Shown here piece after piece: positions 30,790 through 36,179 of a DNA stretch of 36,179 nt (positions are counted from its first letter, which is position 1; every line of letters begins with the position of its first letter). The stretch is from a virus. The stretch covers positions 1-36,179 of IMG/VR virus record IMGVR_UViG_3300017527_000439. One strand, written 5' to 3'. Both the position numbers and the translations under genes were made by a program. The notes beneath the pieces were generated by a model. That model did no database searches. It was not told the DNA's origin and saw only the letters and a program-made list of their open reading frames with translations.

Positions 30790-31659
30790 ATGGCAAATTA
30801 TCGCCCAATCTGGACAAAGATATGGAAGGACCCGGATTTTGAAGAATACACGCCAGACGAAAAGCTGCTTTTTATTTATCTTTGCACAAATGAGATGACA
30901 ACCGACAGCGGTATTTATCCAATCACACCGAAGACAATTTCCAACGAAACTTGCCTGGATAAGCAAACGGTTGTCCAACGGTTGGCAAACGGTTGTATAA
31001 GGAATATTTTATACGATCAACAGTTGAAATATGTTTTTGTGGTGAATTTTCGTGAATATAACGCTGGCGGCCGGCCGGATCTTCTGGAAAAAGCAATCGC
31101 AAATGACTTCAAAAAGTCTAACACCACGTTTTTATGGAATAATTTCATTGAAAAATATCCACAGTATAAAAAAGCAATCCTAACGGTTGGCAAACCGTTG
31201 GCAAACGGTTGTAGCACGGTCGCTACTAATCCTAGTCCTAATCCTAGTCCTAATCCTAGAAAAGATAAACAACTTTCAGCCGGTAAAAAATCGGCTGTTT
31301 TTTTAAAATCAAAAACCAAACATTTCGAGAAAAAAATTCCCGCCTATCTTGACGATATAAAATCCGCTTGCGAAAAAATAGAAACCCTTCCTAAAAAAAA
31401 TGGCGCTAAATTCAATCCGTATCAATTCGTACAAAAATCTGTAAATGACAGTCTGCATCCTCAAGCTATTTTGGATATTTTAAAATCACTTTATAAAAAT
31501 TGGTCCGGGGTTAAAAAACCATGGCCGTATGTATCGAGCAGTGTCAAAAGCGTAAGCCAGAATTATAACGAGCAGGATCATATAGCGCAGTCGAAACAAT
31601 TCAAAGAAGTGATATCAACCGAAACAGTTCAAGCTATGTTTATGGGGAAAAGCATATGA
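30790..31659 (+). CDS. phage replication initiator protein candidate
   Basis: A 289-residue protein. The N-terminal ~110 residues (ANYRPIWTKIWKDPDFEEYT, DEKLLFIYLCTNEMTTDSGI, TPKTISNETCLDKQTVVQRL) are a winged-helix region like that of many phage replisome-organiser proteins. A low-complexity linker with NPSPNPSPNP follows, then a helical C-terminal domain (SVNDSLHPQAILDILKSLYK). Lambda O has the same plan: DNA-binding half, linker, helicase-loader half. Iteron-like repeats in its own gene strengthen the replication role. Ribosome site GAGGTG. No ATPase motif is seen. Confidence 0.68.
   Translation: MANYRPIWTKIWKDPDFEEYTPDEKLLFIYLCTNEMTTDSGIYPITPKTISNETCLDKQTVVQRLANGCIRNILYDQQLKYVFVVNFREYNAGGRPDLLEKAIANDFKKSNTTFLWNNFIEKYPQYKKAILTVGKPLANGCSTVATNPSPNPSPNPRKDKQLSAGKKSAVFLKSKTKHFEKKIPAYLDDIKSACEKIETLPKKNGAKFNPYQFVQKSVNDSLHPQAILDILKSLYKNWSGVKKPWPYVSSSVKSVSQNYNEQDHIAQSKQFKEVISTETVQAMFMGKSI
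30966..31259 (+). repeat. iteron clusters inside the replication gene (candidate origin)
   Basis: Three 11-bp repeats (core AACGGTTG) begin at 30966, 30977 and 30988; three more begin at 31182, 31193 (AACCGTT form) and 31204. Both clusters are phased at exactly 11 bases, one helical turn. They are followed by TAATCCTAGTCC repeats of 12 bp (31227, 31239, 31251) and then AT-rich DNA. Lambda and related phages have the origin iterons inside O; this looks equivalent. Confidence 0.7.
31277..31304 (+). terminator. terminator-like hairpin inside the replication gene
   Basis: CAGCCG (31277-31282) and CGGCTG (31292-31297) form a 6-bp stem with a nine-base loop, followed by seven T. It is in frame with the gene (S-A-G-K-K-S-A-V), so it may be a weak attenuator or an origin cruciform rather than a true end of transcription. 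Confidence 0.4.
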
Positions 31660-32015
31660 CACCCACACAACGCACTCTAAAACTCTTAAGAGATGACGGC
31701 TGGACGCTCGACATTGTGGAAAGGTCATTGCCGGGAAAAACTTTTCGTATACGCCGGGATTTTTTGAATTGCATTGACATTATTGCTGTCAGGCCAGGTG
31801 AAACAGCCGGTGTGCAATCCTGCGGTCAGGCATTCGCGGCGCACGACAGAAAAATCCTTGCAGAAGAAAAAGCGTTGAAATGGCTGAATGGTGGCAACAG
31901 GTTAATTCTGATTGGATGGCGCAAGCTTAAAGCCAAGCGTGGTGGCAGGGCAATGATTTGGAAACCAAGAATTAAAGAATATACAAGGGGGGATTTTTTA
32001 TGTGGTTTTTCATAA
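31656..32015 (+). CDS. small nuclease-superfamily-like protein
   Basis: A 119-residue basic protein starting at an ATGA overlap with the replication gene. The segment PGKTFRIRRDFLNCIDIIAV then AGVQSCG, followed by a helix and LNGGNRLILIGWRKLKAKRG, resembles a recurring phage protein I associate with Hjc/VRR-like PD-(D/E)XK folds (D35, D41, Q54 where E or Q and K usually sit). The missing lysine after V-Q makes activity doubtful; it may be a DNA-binding relic. Role in replication or repair is inferred from place. Confidence 0.58.
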   Translation: MTPTQRTLKLLRDDGWTLDIVERSLPGKTFRIRRDFLNCIDIIAVRPGETAGVQSCGQAFAAHDRKILAEEKALKWLNGGNRLILIGWRKLKAKRGGRAMIWKPRIKEYTRGDFLCGFS

Positions 32016-32155
32016 CAGCGTTTGTGTTTTTCTGGTTTGGCTTCTTAATGGCAGCCATGCTGTCGGCACAAAACCAAAATAACAAGTTTGATCCATGGAA
32101 CGACCAACACCCGGACAACATCGGTTATGGAGAAGAGCCTATGGACAAAAAATAA
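32000..32155 (+). CDS. 51-aa small membrane protein
   Basis: MWFFITAFVFFWFGFLMAAM is one hydrophobic helix; the rest is hydrophilic and Asn/Asp-rich (DPWNDQHPDNIGYGEE). The start overlaps the previous gene by 16 bases and has AAGGGGGG seven bases upstream. No known family. It may be a small membrane effector in the rightward operon. Confidence 0.55.
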   Translation: MWFFITAFVFFWFGFLMAAMLSAQNQNNKFDPWNDQHPDNIGYGEEPMDKK

Positions 32156-32195
32156 ACTCAGTCACTGTTGCGATAACAACATGGATCAAAAACTA

Positions 32196-32226
32196 ATCCC
32201 CGCCTTTTACCGGGTGTGGCGGGGAT
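32196..32226 (+). promoter_or_regulatory. hairpin before the spanin-like gene
   Basis: ATCCCCGCC (32196-32204) and GGCGGGGAT (32218-32226) form a perfect nine-base stem with a 13-base loop. No T-run follows, so it is not a classical terminator. It lies just ahead of the AAGGGGG site of the next gene and could control its translation or mark an mRNA end. Confidence 0.45.
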
Positions 32227-32244
32227 CACCCACAAGGGGGCAGC

Positions 32245-32535
32245 GTGAAAAAACTTATCGGAATTTTTACATTGATCACATTAATTGCCGGCAGCATCGC
32301 TGTTATCTGGCAGATTGATGCCAGGTATGCCACCGCTGAAGAGGTTGAGAAGTTGTGTGAGCGCCTGGACAACAAAATTGCACAGGACAAACTGGATTAT
32401 TTGGATCAACGCATTTGGAAAATCGAGGATCGATATCCGAAAGGCAAAATGCCAATTATGGTTCGAGATCAATACCGGGGGTTAAAAAAAGAAAGAGCCA
32501 AACTTGAACGACAAATGAAAAAGGAGAAACCATGA
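32245..32535 (+). CDS. inner-membrane coiled-coil protein, spanin-like candidate
   Basis: A 96-residue protein from GTG, with AAGGGGG upstream. Residues ~4-23 are one membrane helix (LIGIFTLITLIAGSIAVIW) and the rest is a charged coiled coil (EEVEKLCERLDNKIAQDKLD..., GLKKERAKLERQMKKEK). That topology is the same as inner-membrane spanins (Rz). The next gene encodes a lipoprotein, as expected for Rz1. The pair is far from the holin/endolysin cassette, so the lysis role is only a proposal. Confidence 0.5.
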   Translation: MKKLIGIFTLITLIAGSIAVIWQIDARYATAEEVEKLCERLDNKIAQDKLDYLDQRIWKIEDRYPKGKMPIMVRDQYRGLKKERAKLERQMKKEKP

Positions 32536-32906
32536 AAAACATTTTAATTCTTTTGTTGGCAATCGTGATTTGCGGCTGCGGAGCTATTCAGATTTCACCA
32601 GAAGCGGAAACCGTCCTGATAAAATCAGCAGCCAGGACGCTTGGGTATAAGACCGCGCAGGAATTTCCTGACGAAAAGGTCATGGCCATCGCCTTTATTG
32701 ACGTTTTAATAGCCTCAGAAGACGCCACAATCGACGCAATTTTGGATGAGGGGGTAAGGTACCTCATAAAAAGATATGCCAAGGAACCGCTTCTAAGGGC
32801 CAGCCTGATGGATTTAAAGGGTATGGTTAAGATCGAAACCGGGGAATATGACATCGGCAAGGTCAAAATAGCCGCTGCAGCGTTTCGAGAAGGGATGGAG
32901 TTATGA
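32532..32906 (+). CDS. predicted lipoprotein
   Basis: A 124-residue protein with a lipoprotein signal: KNILILLLAIVICGCG, lipobox I13-C14-G15-C16. The mature part is helical (ETVLIKSAARTLGYKTAQEF, DEGVRYLIKRYAKEPLL). It overlaps the upstream coiled-coil gene by ATGA, like Rz/Rz1-type pairs, but lacks the short Pro-rich form of classical Rz1. Outer membrane location is inferred from the signal. Confidence 0.62.
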   Translation: MKNILILLLAIVICGCGAIQISPEAETVLIKSAARTLGYKTAQEFPDEKVMAIAFIDVLIASEDATIDAILDEGVRYLIKRYAKEPLLRASLMDLKGMVKIETGEYDIGKVKIAAAAFREGMEL

Positions 32907-33067
32907 ACCGCTTCATCGCCATCCTGTTTCTCTGGCTTTGTATCCTGGCCATCATCGCTGGCATGGCTTTTGTCTGCAAAAAGGCCTTCGCTGTTAGCGG
33001 TGCGGGTGTTTACAGAATAACGAAACCGCCGGAGCCGGTGGTGATCAGGATTGTGCCGGATGAGTGA
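32903..33067 (+). CDS. 54-aa membrane protein
   Basis: MNRFIAILFLWLCILAIIAG continues as one hydrophobic helix; then K-P-P-E-P-V-V-I-R-I-V-P-D-E. It starts at an ATGA overlap with the lipoprotein gene. The short Pro-rich tail after a membrane anchor may project into the periplasm. Function unknown, but the coupling to the spanin-like pair suggests a common task. Confidence 0.55.
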   Translation: MNRFIAILFLWLCILAIIAGMAFVCKKAFAVSGAGVYRITKPPEPVVIRIVPDE

Positions 33068-33242
33068 ATTAGAATGGCATGAGTTGTTTTCGTACATGCG
33101 TAAATATAACCGCGATCTCGAGATCGAAATTGAACGTATGAGGCTTGAGAACGCAATCAACAAAGGAGAAGACAATGAAAAGAATTCCGATAGTACTGGC
33201 ACTGTTATTAATATCAACCGCGGCATGGACCGATACCCTTAA
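33060..33242 (+). CDS. 60-aa charged helical protein
   Basis: It overlaps the previous gene by eight bases. MSELEWHELFSYMRKYNRDL then EIEIERMRLENAI forms an acidic helix; the tail (TGTVININRGMDRYP) is read through the start of the next gene in another frame. The first 40 residues look like a real protein; the end may be incidental. Confidence 0.45.
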   Translation: MSELEWHELFSYMRKYNRDLEIEIERMRLENAINKGEDNEKNSDSTGTVININRGMDRYP

Positions 33243-33510
33243 GTGGAATGCATCACCAACAGCGGATGGATACAAGGTCTATTACAACGAATACAGCAAA
33301 ATCGTTGGCGATGTGACCGAGTGCGTCCTCGAAGAGATCGGAACTGTACCCGGCACCGAATACACGATCCACACTACAGCATACAACTCGGCCGGCGAAT
33401 CTGAGCCATCTAACAGCGTTACATGGACACGGCCGGTTTATACACCAACAGACAACCCGGCACCGACGGTAATTATTATTCCGGGGCCAGTTACGATAAA
33501 TGTGCAGTAA
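33175..33510 (+). CDS. secreted fibronectin type III protein
   Basis: A 111-residue protein. The ATG at 33175 has AAGGAG upstream and starts a signal peptide (MKRIPIVLALLLISTAAW); an earlier in-frame start is less likely. Residues ~22-87 are an FN3 domain (LKWNASPTADGYKVYYNEYS, YTIHTTAYNSAGESEPSNSV). A Pro/Thr tail follows. FN3 domains are common surface and carbohydrate-adhesion modules in phages; here export is predicted, so it may act in the envelope. It ends just before a minus-strand terminator. Confidence 0.66.
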   Translation: MKRIPIVLALLLISTAAWTDTLKWNASPTADGYKVYYNEYSKIVGDVTECVLEEIGTVPGTEYTIHTTAYNSAGESEPSNSVTWTRPVYTPTDNPAPTVIIIPGPVTINVQ

Positions 33511-33527
33511 AAAATATAAATATACAC

Positions 33528-33558
33528 AAAAAAACCTGGCCGGTTAATCCCGGTCAGG
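33528..33558 (-). terminator. Rho-independent terminator for minus-strand transcripts
   Basis: A nine-base stem (33535-33543 with 33550-33558, one G-U pair) and a six-base loop. On the minus strand seven T follow (33528-33534). On the plus strand the run of A precedes the stem, so it ends leftward transcription only. No leftward gene lies to its right within this window, which is odd; see findings. Confidence 0.72.
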
Positions 33559-33579
33559 TCACTCACCAAATAGAGAATA

Positions 33580-34695
33580 TTGCAAAAAAACACTACTCAA
33601 TTAAAACTCGATAGTATTGAAGAACCGCCCCTTACGCCAAAATCAAGGGTAGCGAAGGTCGGGTTCACCTCTATGGAATTAAGGGTGATAGAACTTAGAG
33701 AGCAATTCAAAACAACAGCCGAAATACAAAGGGCAGGATTACCATTCACCGCACCACAGATTAATTCAATTATTTATCGTAGATTTAAAGATGCCGACCC
33801 ATTACATTTATATATCATAAAAATGATAACTGATGGATTGGGGGGAAAGGAGATAGGCCGGCGTTTAAATTTAAGGCCTTCAACAATTACGAGGATTGCA
33901 AAAAAATACGACATTAGTTTGTGGGATAATTATTTAAAAAAAATAAATAAAAGATATAATCCTGTAGATAAAAAAGCAAGGGCAGAAGACCTTTATTGCT
34001 ATTTCTTACACGGGCTGTCGATTAAAAAAATAGCAGAGCAGACAGGGTATAATCCAACATCTGTATCGACGTGGTTAAATAGGTTTATACCAGAATATAA
34101 AAAATTCTCGGAGCATAGAAGGGCCACCTCTCGATATAAAAAAATTATGCATAATAGAAAATTGTTGTCTAAAAAATTTAAGTCAGAAAAAGCGTTTGCA
34201 AATTATTGTGCTACTGAGGTTTTGGGCGATGTTCACCATGAATTATCGGCAAAAGGTGAAAGTTATATGGAAATTGATCTTTTGGTGTATGGCGTCATCG
34301 AAACCTTAATAGAATTAAAGGTGTCTGCAAGAAAAGTAGATGAGGCGAGGGCAATTGGACAGGCTATTTTTACAAGAAGTGGGTATCCGCGCCCATGTAG
34401 ATCGGTCGTTTGTTTTGCTAGTGACCTAACTCTAACGGACTATATAAAAAAAGTGGCAAGGGAAAACGATATTGTGATTTGTAATGAAAAAGAATTAGCA
34501 GGTGTTGTTGGTATGGTTGCGGCCATAAAACCAACACAGGGTGTCAACCCAGAATATGAAGAGATTGAATGTTTTTTTTACGATTGCACAATTACGAGGC
34601 AAGAATGCTTAGATGTATCTGGTGATTTTGAGAACCATGATGCCTGTTTGAGTTGCGTCGTGGGGCAAAGAACGAAAGAATTACTTTTGAATTAA
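33580..34695 (+). CDS. triple-HTH protein with PD-(D/E)XK nuclease domain
   Basis: A 371-residue protein. Three helix-turn-helix segments can be read: residues ~33-68 (TTAEIQRAGLPFTAPQINSI), ~78-112 (GGKEIGRRLNLRPSTITRIA) and ~136-168 (SIKKIAEQTGYNPTSVSTWL). From ~205 comes a nuclease-like part: E221 or E213, D233 in MEIDLLVYGVIE, E245-L-K247, then Q261 in AIGQAIFTRSGYPRP. A final Cys cluster (C331, C336, C343, C356, C359) may bind zinc. The gene starts at TTG with only a weak site; an ATG at 33673 would lose 31 residues. Such a fusion suggests a site-specific nuclease or transposase-like DNA processor. I know no close named family. Confidence 0.65.
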   Translation: MQKNTTQLKLDSIEEPPLTPKSRVAKVGFTSMELRVIELREQFKTTAEIQRAGLPFTAPQINSIIYRRFKDADPLHLYIIKMITDGLGGKEIGRRLNLRPSTITRIAKKYDISLWDNYLKKINKRYNPVDKKARAEDLYCYFLHGLSIKKIAEQTGYNPTSVSTWLNRFIPEYKKFSEHRRATSRYKKIMHNRKLLSKKFKSEKAFANYCATEVLGDVHHELSAKGESYMEIDLLVYGVIETLIELKVSARKVDEARAIGQAIFTRSGYPRPCRSVVCFASDLTLTDYIKKVARENDIVICNEKELAGVVGMVAAIKPTQGVNPEYEEIECFFYDCTITRQECLDVSGDFENHDACLSCVVGQRTKELLLN

Positions 34696-34700
34696 CAACT

Positions 34701-34905
34701 CTCACCAAATTTTGACACTACGGAAAATTTTCACTCACCAAAATTCAATCCCCATGGAAACTTTCCGCTCACCAAAATTCAACTCTCACCAATTTTTCAC
34801 TCCCTGGAGATTTTGCCTGTCACCAAAATTTCATTCTCTGGGGAATTTTCGAACTTTCAAAATCCCATTTTCTGGCGAGATTTTTCTCTGGAGAAATTTA
34901 CCGGT
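34701..34905. repeat. degenerate ~34-bp noncoding repeat array
   Basis: Motif A (CTCACCAAAATTCAA and variants) begins at 34701, 34734, 34768, 34785 and near 34819; motif B (like CTCTGGGGAATTTTC) falls ~19 bases later at about 34720, 34753, 34804, 34838, 34872 and 34888. Together they make ~34-bp units with a half unit of 17 at 34768. Within units AAAATT and AATTTT can pair. One motif A copy lies also upstream of the nuclease gene (33562-33570). The spacing is not a multiple of three, so the array is not a protein repeat. Units are too variable for CRISPR. Confidence 0.72.
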
Positions 34906-35030
34906 CGTAAAAAAACCCAAAAACTCAAGATTTCAAAATGGATTTGAGAAGTAGTTTTTGAAAAAAAATACAACTGGTAAAACCACTTAAAAAACAACTA
35001 CCATTTTTTATACTTTGATATGCTACACCT

Positions 35031-35058
35031 ATTATATAGACAAAAAACGGGAAGTCAA
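35031..35058 (-). promoter_or_regulatory. strong leftward promoter facing the repeat array
   Basis: On the minus strand TTGACT (35053-35058), 16 bases, then TATAAT (35031-35036). A second TTGACA sits 14 bases upstream (35067-35072). Transcription would start near 35024 and run into the repeat array and then antisense to the nuclease gene. No leftward gene is present to explain it. Confidence 0.68.
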
Positions 35059-35097
35059 TACTTTTCTGTCAATATATCCTTTTATTTCAACTACTTA

Positions 35098-35113
35098 TTT
35101 ACGATAGCGTAAA
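35098..35113. promoter_or_regulatory. 16-bp palindromic operator, copy 1
   Basis: TTTACGATAGCGTAAA is an inverted repeat of TTTACG with a four-base centre. The identical 16-mer recurs exactly 200 bases downstream. It is followed by a TATAAA element at promoter spacing (16 bases from TTTACG) on the plus strand, so bound protein would overlap a promoter. Confidence 0.65.
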
Positions 35114-35297
35114 TCATGGTATAAAACAAATAAATAAAAACAGATAGTTATAAAAAAATACCGTCCCTAAAAAGGGATTGAGATATTTTTTTAACAACTA
35201 CCACCGGACACAAAAAAATCACTTCTAATAAAAACAACCACTTATAAAAAAACAGTGCTTTTTATGATCTTTTATTATATTTTTTTATTGCTTTTTA

Positions 35298-35313
35298 TTT
35301 ACGATAGCGTAAA
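35298..35313. promoter_or_regulatory. 16-bp palindromic operator, copy 2
   Basis: Identical to the palindrome at 35098, with a further identical flank (TTA before). A possible -10 (TAAATA) lies 17 bases after TTTACG. The small Cys-rich genes begin 50 bases downstream and are the likely target. Confidence 0.65.
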
Positions 35314-35365
35314 ATATAGTTAAATAATAATTGATAAAAGACCGACGGCCGAAAGGGGTTGAAAA

Positions 35366-35539
35366 ATGACAGAATATTATCAAAACAAAGACGGTAGTTT
35401 AGCACAGTGTGAAAACTGCGGAAAGTTTATAGCTACCAATGATGGCTATTACGCAAGATTGAACGATTCTGAATATTTTACAAGTATTTTTTGCAATGAA
35501 AATTGTTATCTTAAAAGGATTGAAAGGGGTAAAAAATGA
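35366..35539 (+). CDS. 57-aa zinc-finger-like protein
   Basis: MTEYYQNKDGSLAQCENCGK then ...S-I-F-C-N-E-N-C-Y-L-K-R: C15-x2-C18 and C43-x3-C47 fit a small treble-clef or MYM/FCS-like zinc finger. GGGG-TTGAAAA provides the ribosome site. It is joined to the next gene by ATGA. No function is known; nucleic-acid or protein binding is likely. Confidence 0.62.
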   Translation: MTEYYQNKDGSLAQCENCGKFIATNDGYYARLNDSEYFTSIFCNENCYLKRIERGKK

Positions 35540-35718
35540 ATTTTAAAAAAGATATTGAAAGAATATTAAAAGAACATGGAAAGAAAAAAGGCATAAACGA
35601 ATTAAAAAGGCACGCGCTGGTCAGTACGCGAAATAATCACTATTGTAATAGTTGTTTTTGCTGCGCTTGTGTCGACTATTTAAAACCTGAAAAAAATGAA
35701 AGGCAGGTGAAAAAATGA
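35536..35718 (+). CDS. 60-aa basic Cys-cluster protein
   Basis: It starts at ATGA with the preceding gene and ends at ATGA with the following one. The N-terminus is a basic helix (FKKDIERILKEHGKKKGINE); the middle has a dense cysteine knot HYCNSCFCCACVDYLK. This suggests a metal-binding element. I do not recognise the family. Confidence 0.6.
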   Translation: MNFKKDIERILKEHGKKKGINELKRHALVSTRNNHYCNSCFCCACVDYLKPEKNERQVKK

Positions 35719-36050
35719 AAACAGAAAAATTTTTCTATGATGCGGATAGGTATCAATTTGACTTTAATATCTGTAGTTACAAAAAAGGTTTTTTTCAATT
35801 AGACACCGGTCAAGATGCGGCATACTTTGGCCAGTGGGTTAACCCTGCCGCATTAAAGATTGTGTGTTACTGTGAAGGAGATGTATCAATAATTACCACT
35901 GAAAGTATACATGAATTTATTGAAGAGATTGAAAAAATTAAAATCTGGAATGAAGAGCAGGGGCATAAATTTTATGGAATTGATCCCGGTCTAAATGAAG
36001 AGAATGAAAAAAAAATGAAAAGTATAGGATTGGGTGAACATTTACATTAA
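35715..36050 (+). CDS. unknown 111-aa protein
   Basis: Acidic alpha/beta protein: FYDADRYQFDFNICSYKKGF, then ALKIVCYCEGDVSIITTESI and a helix (HEFIEEIEKIKIWNEEQGHK). GCAGGTG precedes the ATG. No family is recognised. It is the last of three coupled small genes downstream of the palindromes, and ends ahead of a strong hairpin. Confidence 0.6.
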   Translation: MKTEKFFYDADRYQFDFNICSYKKGFFQLDTGQDAAYFGQWVNPAALKIVCYCEGDVSIITTESIHEFIEEIEKIKIWNEEQGHKFYGIDPGLNEENEKKMKSIGLGEHLH

Positions 36051-36058
36051 AATAAAAT

Positions 36059-36092
36059 GGCCTTTCAAATGGCGGTAACCACTTGAAAGGCC
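36059..36092 (+). promoter_or_regulatory. 10-bp hairpin between genes
   Basis: GGCCTTTCAA (36059-36068) and TTGAAAGGCC (36083-36092) form a perfect stem with a 14-base loop. There is no T-run after it, so termination is uncertain; mRNA stability, processing or protein binding are alternatives. Confidence 0.5.
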
Positions 36093-36137
36093 TATCCCGA
36101 ATTTAACCCGCTTGGATAAAATAGGAGATAAAAAAAA

Positions 36138-36179
36138 ATGATATCAAATGAAATGCGATATGTAAAGGATATTGGTATG
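36138..36179 (+). CDS. start of a further gene (partial)
   Basis: An ATG with AGGAGA about nine bases upstream opens a frame (MISNEMRYVKDIGM) that runs off the right edge. Only 14 codons are visible, so no assignment is possible. Confidence 0.5.
   Translation, partial: MISNEMRYVKDIGM

Larger units (their letters stand above)
34906..35365. other. AT-rich noncoding control region
   Basis: No gene is supported in this stretch. It holds a strong leftward promoter, the two palindromes described separately, several CAACTAC/CAACCAC motifs (34995, 35088, 35193, 35235 approximately) and AT tracts. The two halves look related (ACCG...AAAGGG...TTGA occurs after each palindrome), suggesting an old duplication of about 200 bp. 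Confidence 0.55.

Noticed and set aside
32088-32318. A 76-residue frame overlapping the small membrane gene and the spanin-like gene
   Set aside because: It overlaps two better-supported genes in other frames, lacks a ribosome site and runs through the hairpin at 32196-32226.
34701-34905. CRISPR array
   Set aside because: Units are only partly similar, with no constant repeat plus unique spacer structure, and no cas gene is nearby.
34712-34954. An 80-residue frame across the repeat array
   Set aside because: The repeat period of ~34 bases is not a multiple of three, the peptide shows no codon-level repeat, and there is no ribosome site. The array is better read as noncoding.
1-36179. Integrase, attachment sites, tRNA or rRNA genes
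   Set aside because: I looked for tyrosine or serine recombinase motifs and tRNA-like cloverleaf ends and saw none; they may lie outside the window.

Overview
This window looks like a contiguous stretch of a tailed, long-tailed (siphovirus-type) phage or prophage of a Gram-negative bacterium. Evidence for the phage type is a lambda/HK97-style run of head and tail genes: portal end, prohead protease with nested scaffold, decoration protein, major capsid, joining proteins, tail tube, a programmed-frameshift chaperone pair, a tape measure, tail tip and fibres. Evidence for a Gram-negative host is a lipoprotein signal, a spanin-like pair and an M15-type endolysin. Some small genes recall phages of sulfate- or metal-reducing deltaproteobacteria, but that is a weak inference from memory. 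No integrase, tRNA, rRNA or insertion sequence was seen, so temperate versus lytic is undecided; a small repressor-like protein and a divergent control region favour a temperate ancestry.

Layout. 1-4567 (+): end of portal, a Rha-HNH-like fusion inserted between portal and protease, then the head genes and joining genes. 4524-12244 (+): tail terminator-like gene, tube, chaperone G/GT with a -1 frameshift, tape measure, distal tail protein with an Asp-box propeller. 12234-21402 (+): tail hub/tip with LamG, small membrane and coiled-coil genes, a beta-helix protein and two related repeat-rich fibres. 21399-22569 (+): holin-like, DUF1353 and endolysin genes. Most + strand genes here overlap or nearly touch.

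30188-22591 (-): early genes read leftward in two transcription units. The first starts at a near-consensus promoter (30405-30433), passes through a ~200-nt potentially structured leader, and carries a recombination set (exonuclease, coiled-coil partner, Bet/RecT annealase, another PD-(D/E)XK protein) and small genes. The second starts at a perfect TTGACA-17-TATAAT promoter (24383-24411) and carries six small genes, several preceded by the same ~28-bp leader that ends in the ribosome binding site.

30508-33510 (+): a divergent promoter with almost no leader feeds a 64-aa helix-turn-helix protein, a replication protein gene with 11-bp iterons inside it (a likely origin), a nuclease-like protein, and small membrane, lipoprotein and secreted genes. 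33528-35365 is the least explained part: a three-HTH plus PD-(D/E)XK protein, followed by a ~200-bp noncoding array of degenerate ~34-bp repeats. A strong promoter points leftward into the array, a minus-strand terminator lies beyond the nuclease gene, and two identical 16-bp palindromes sit exactly 200 bp apart. This could be a nuclease with its own binding array and antisense control. 35366-36179 (+) holds small cysteine-rich genes and the start of another gene.
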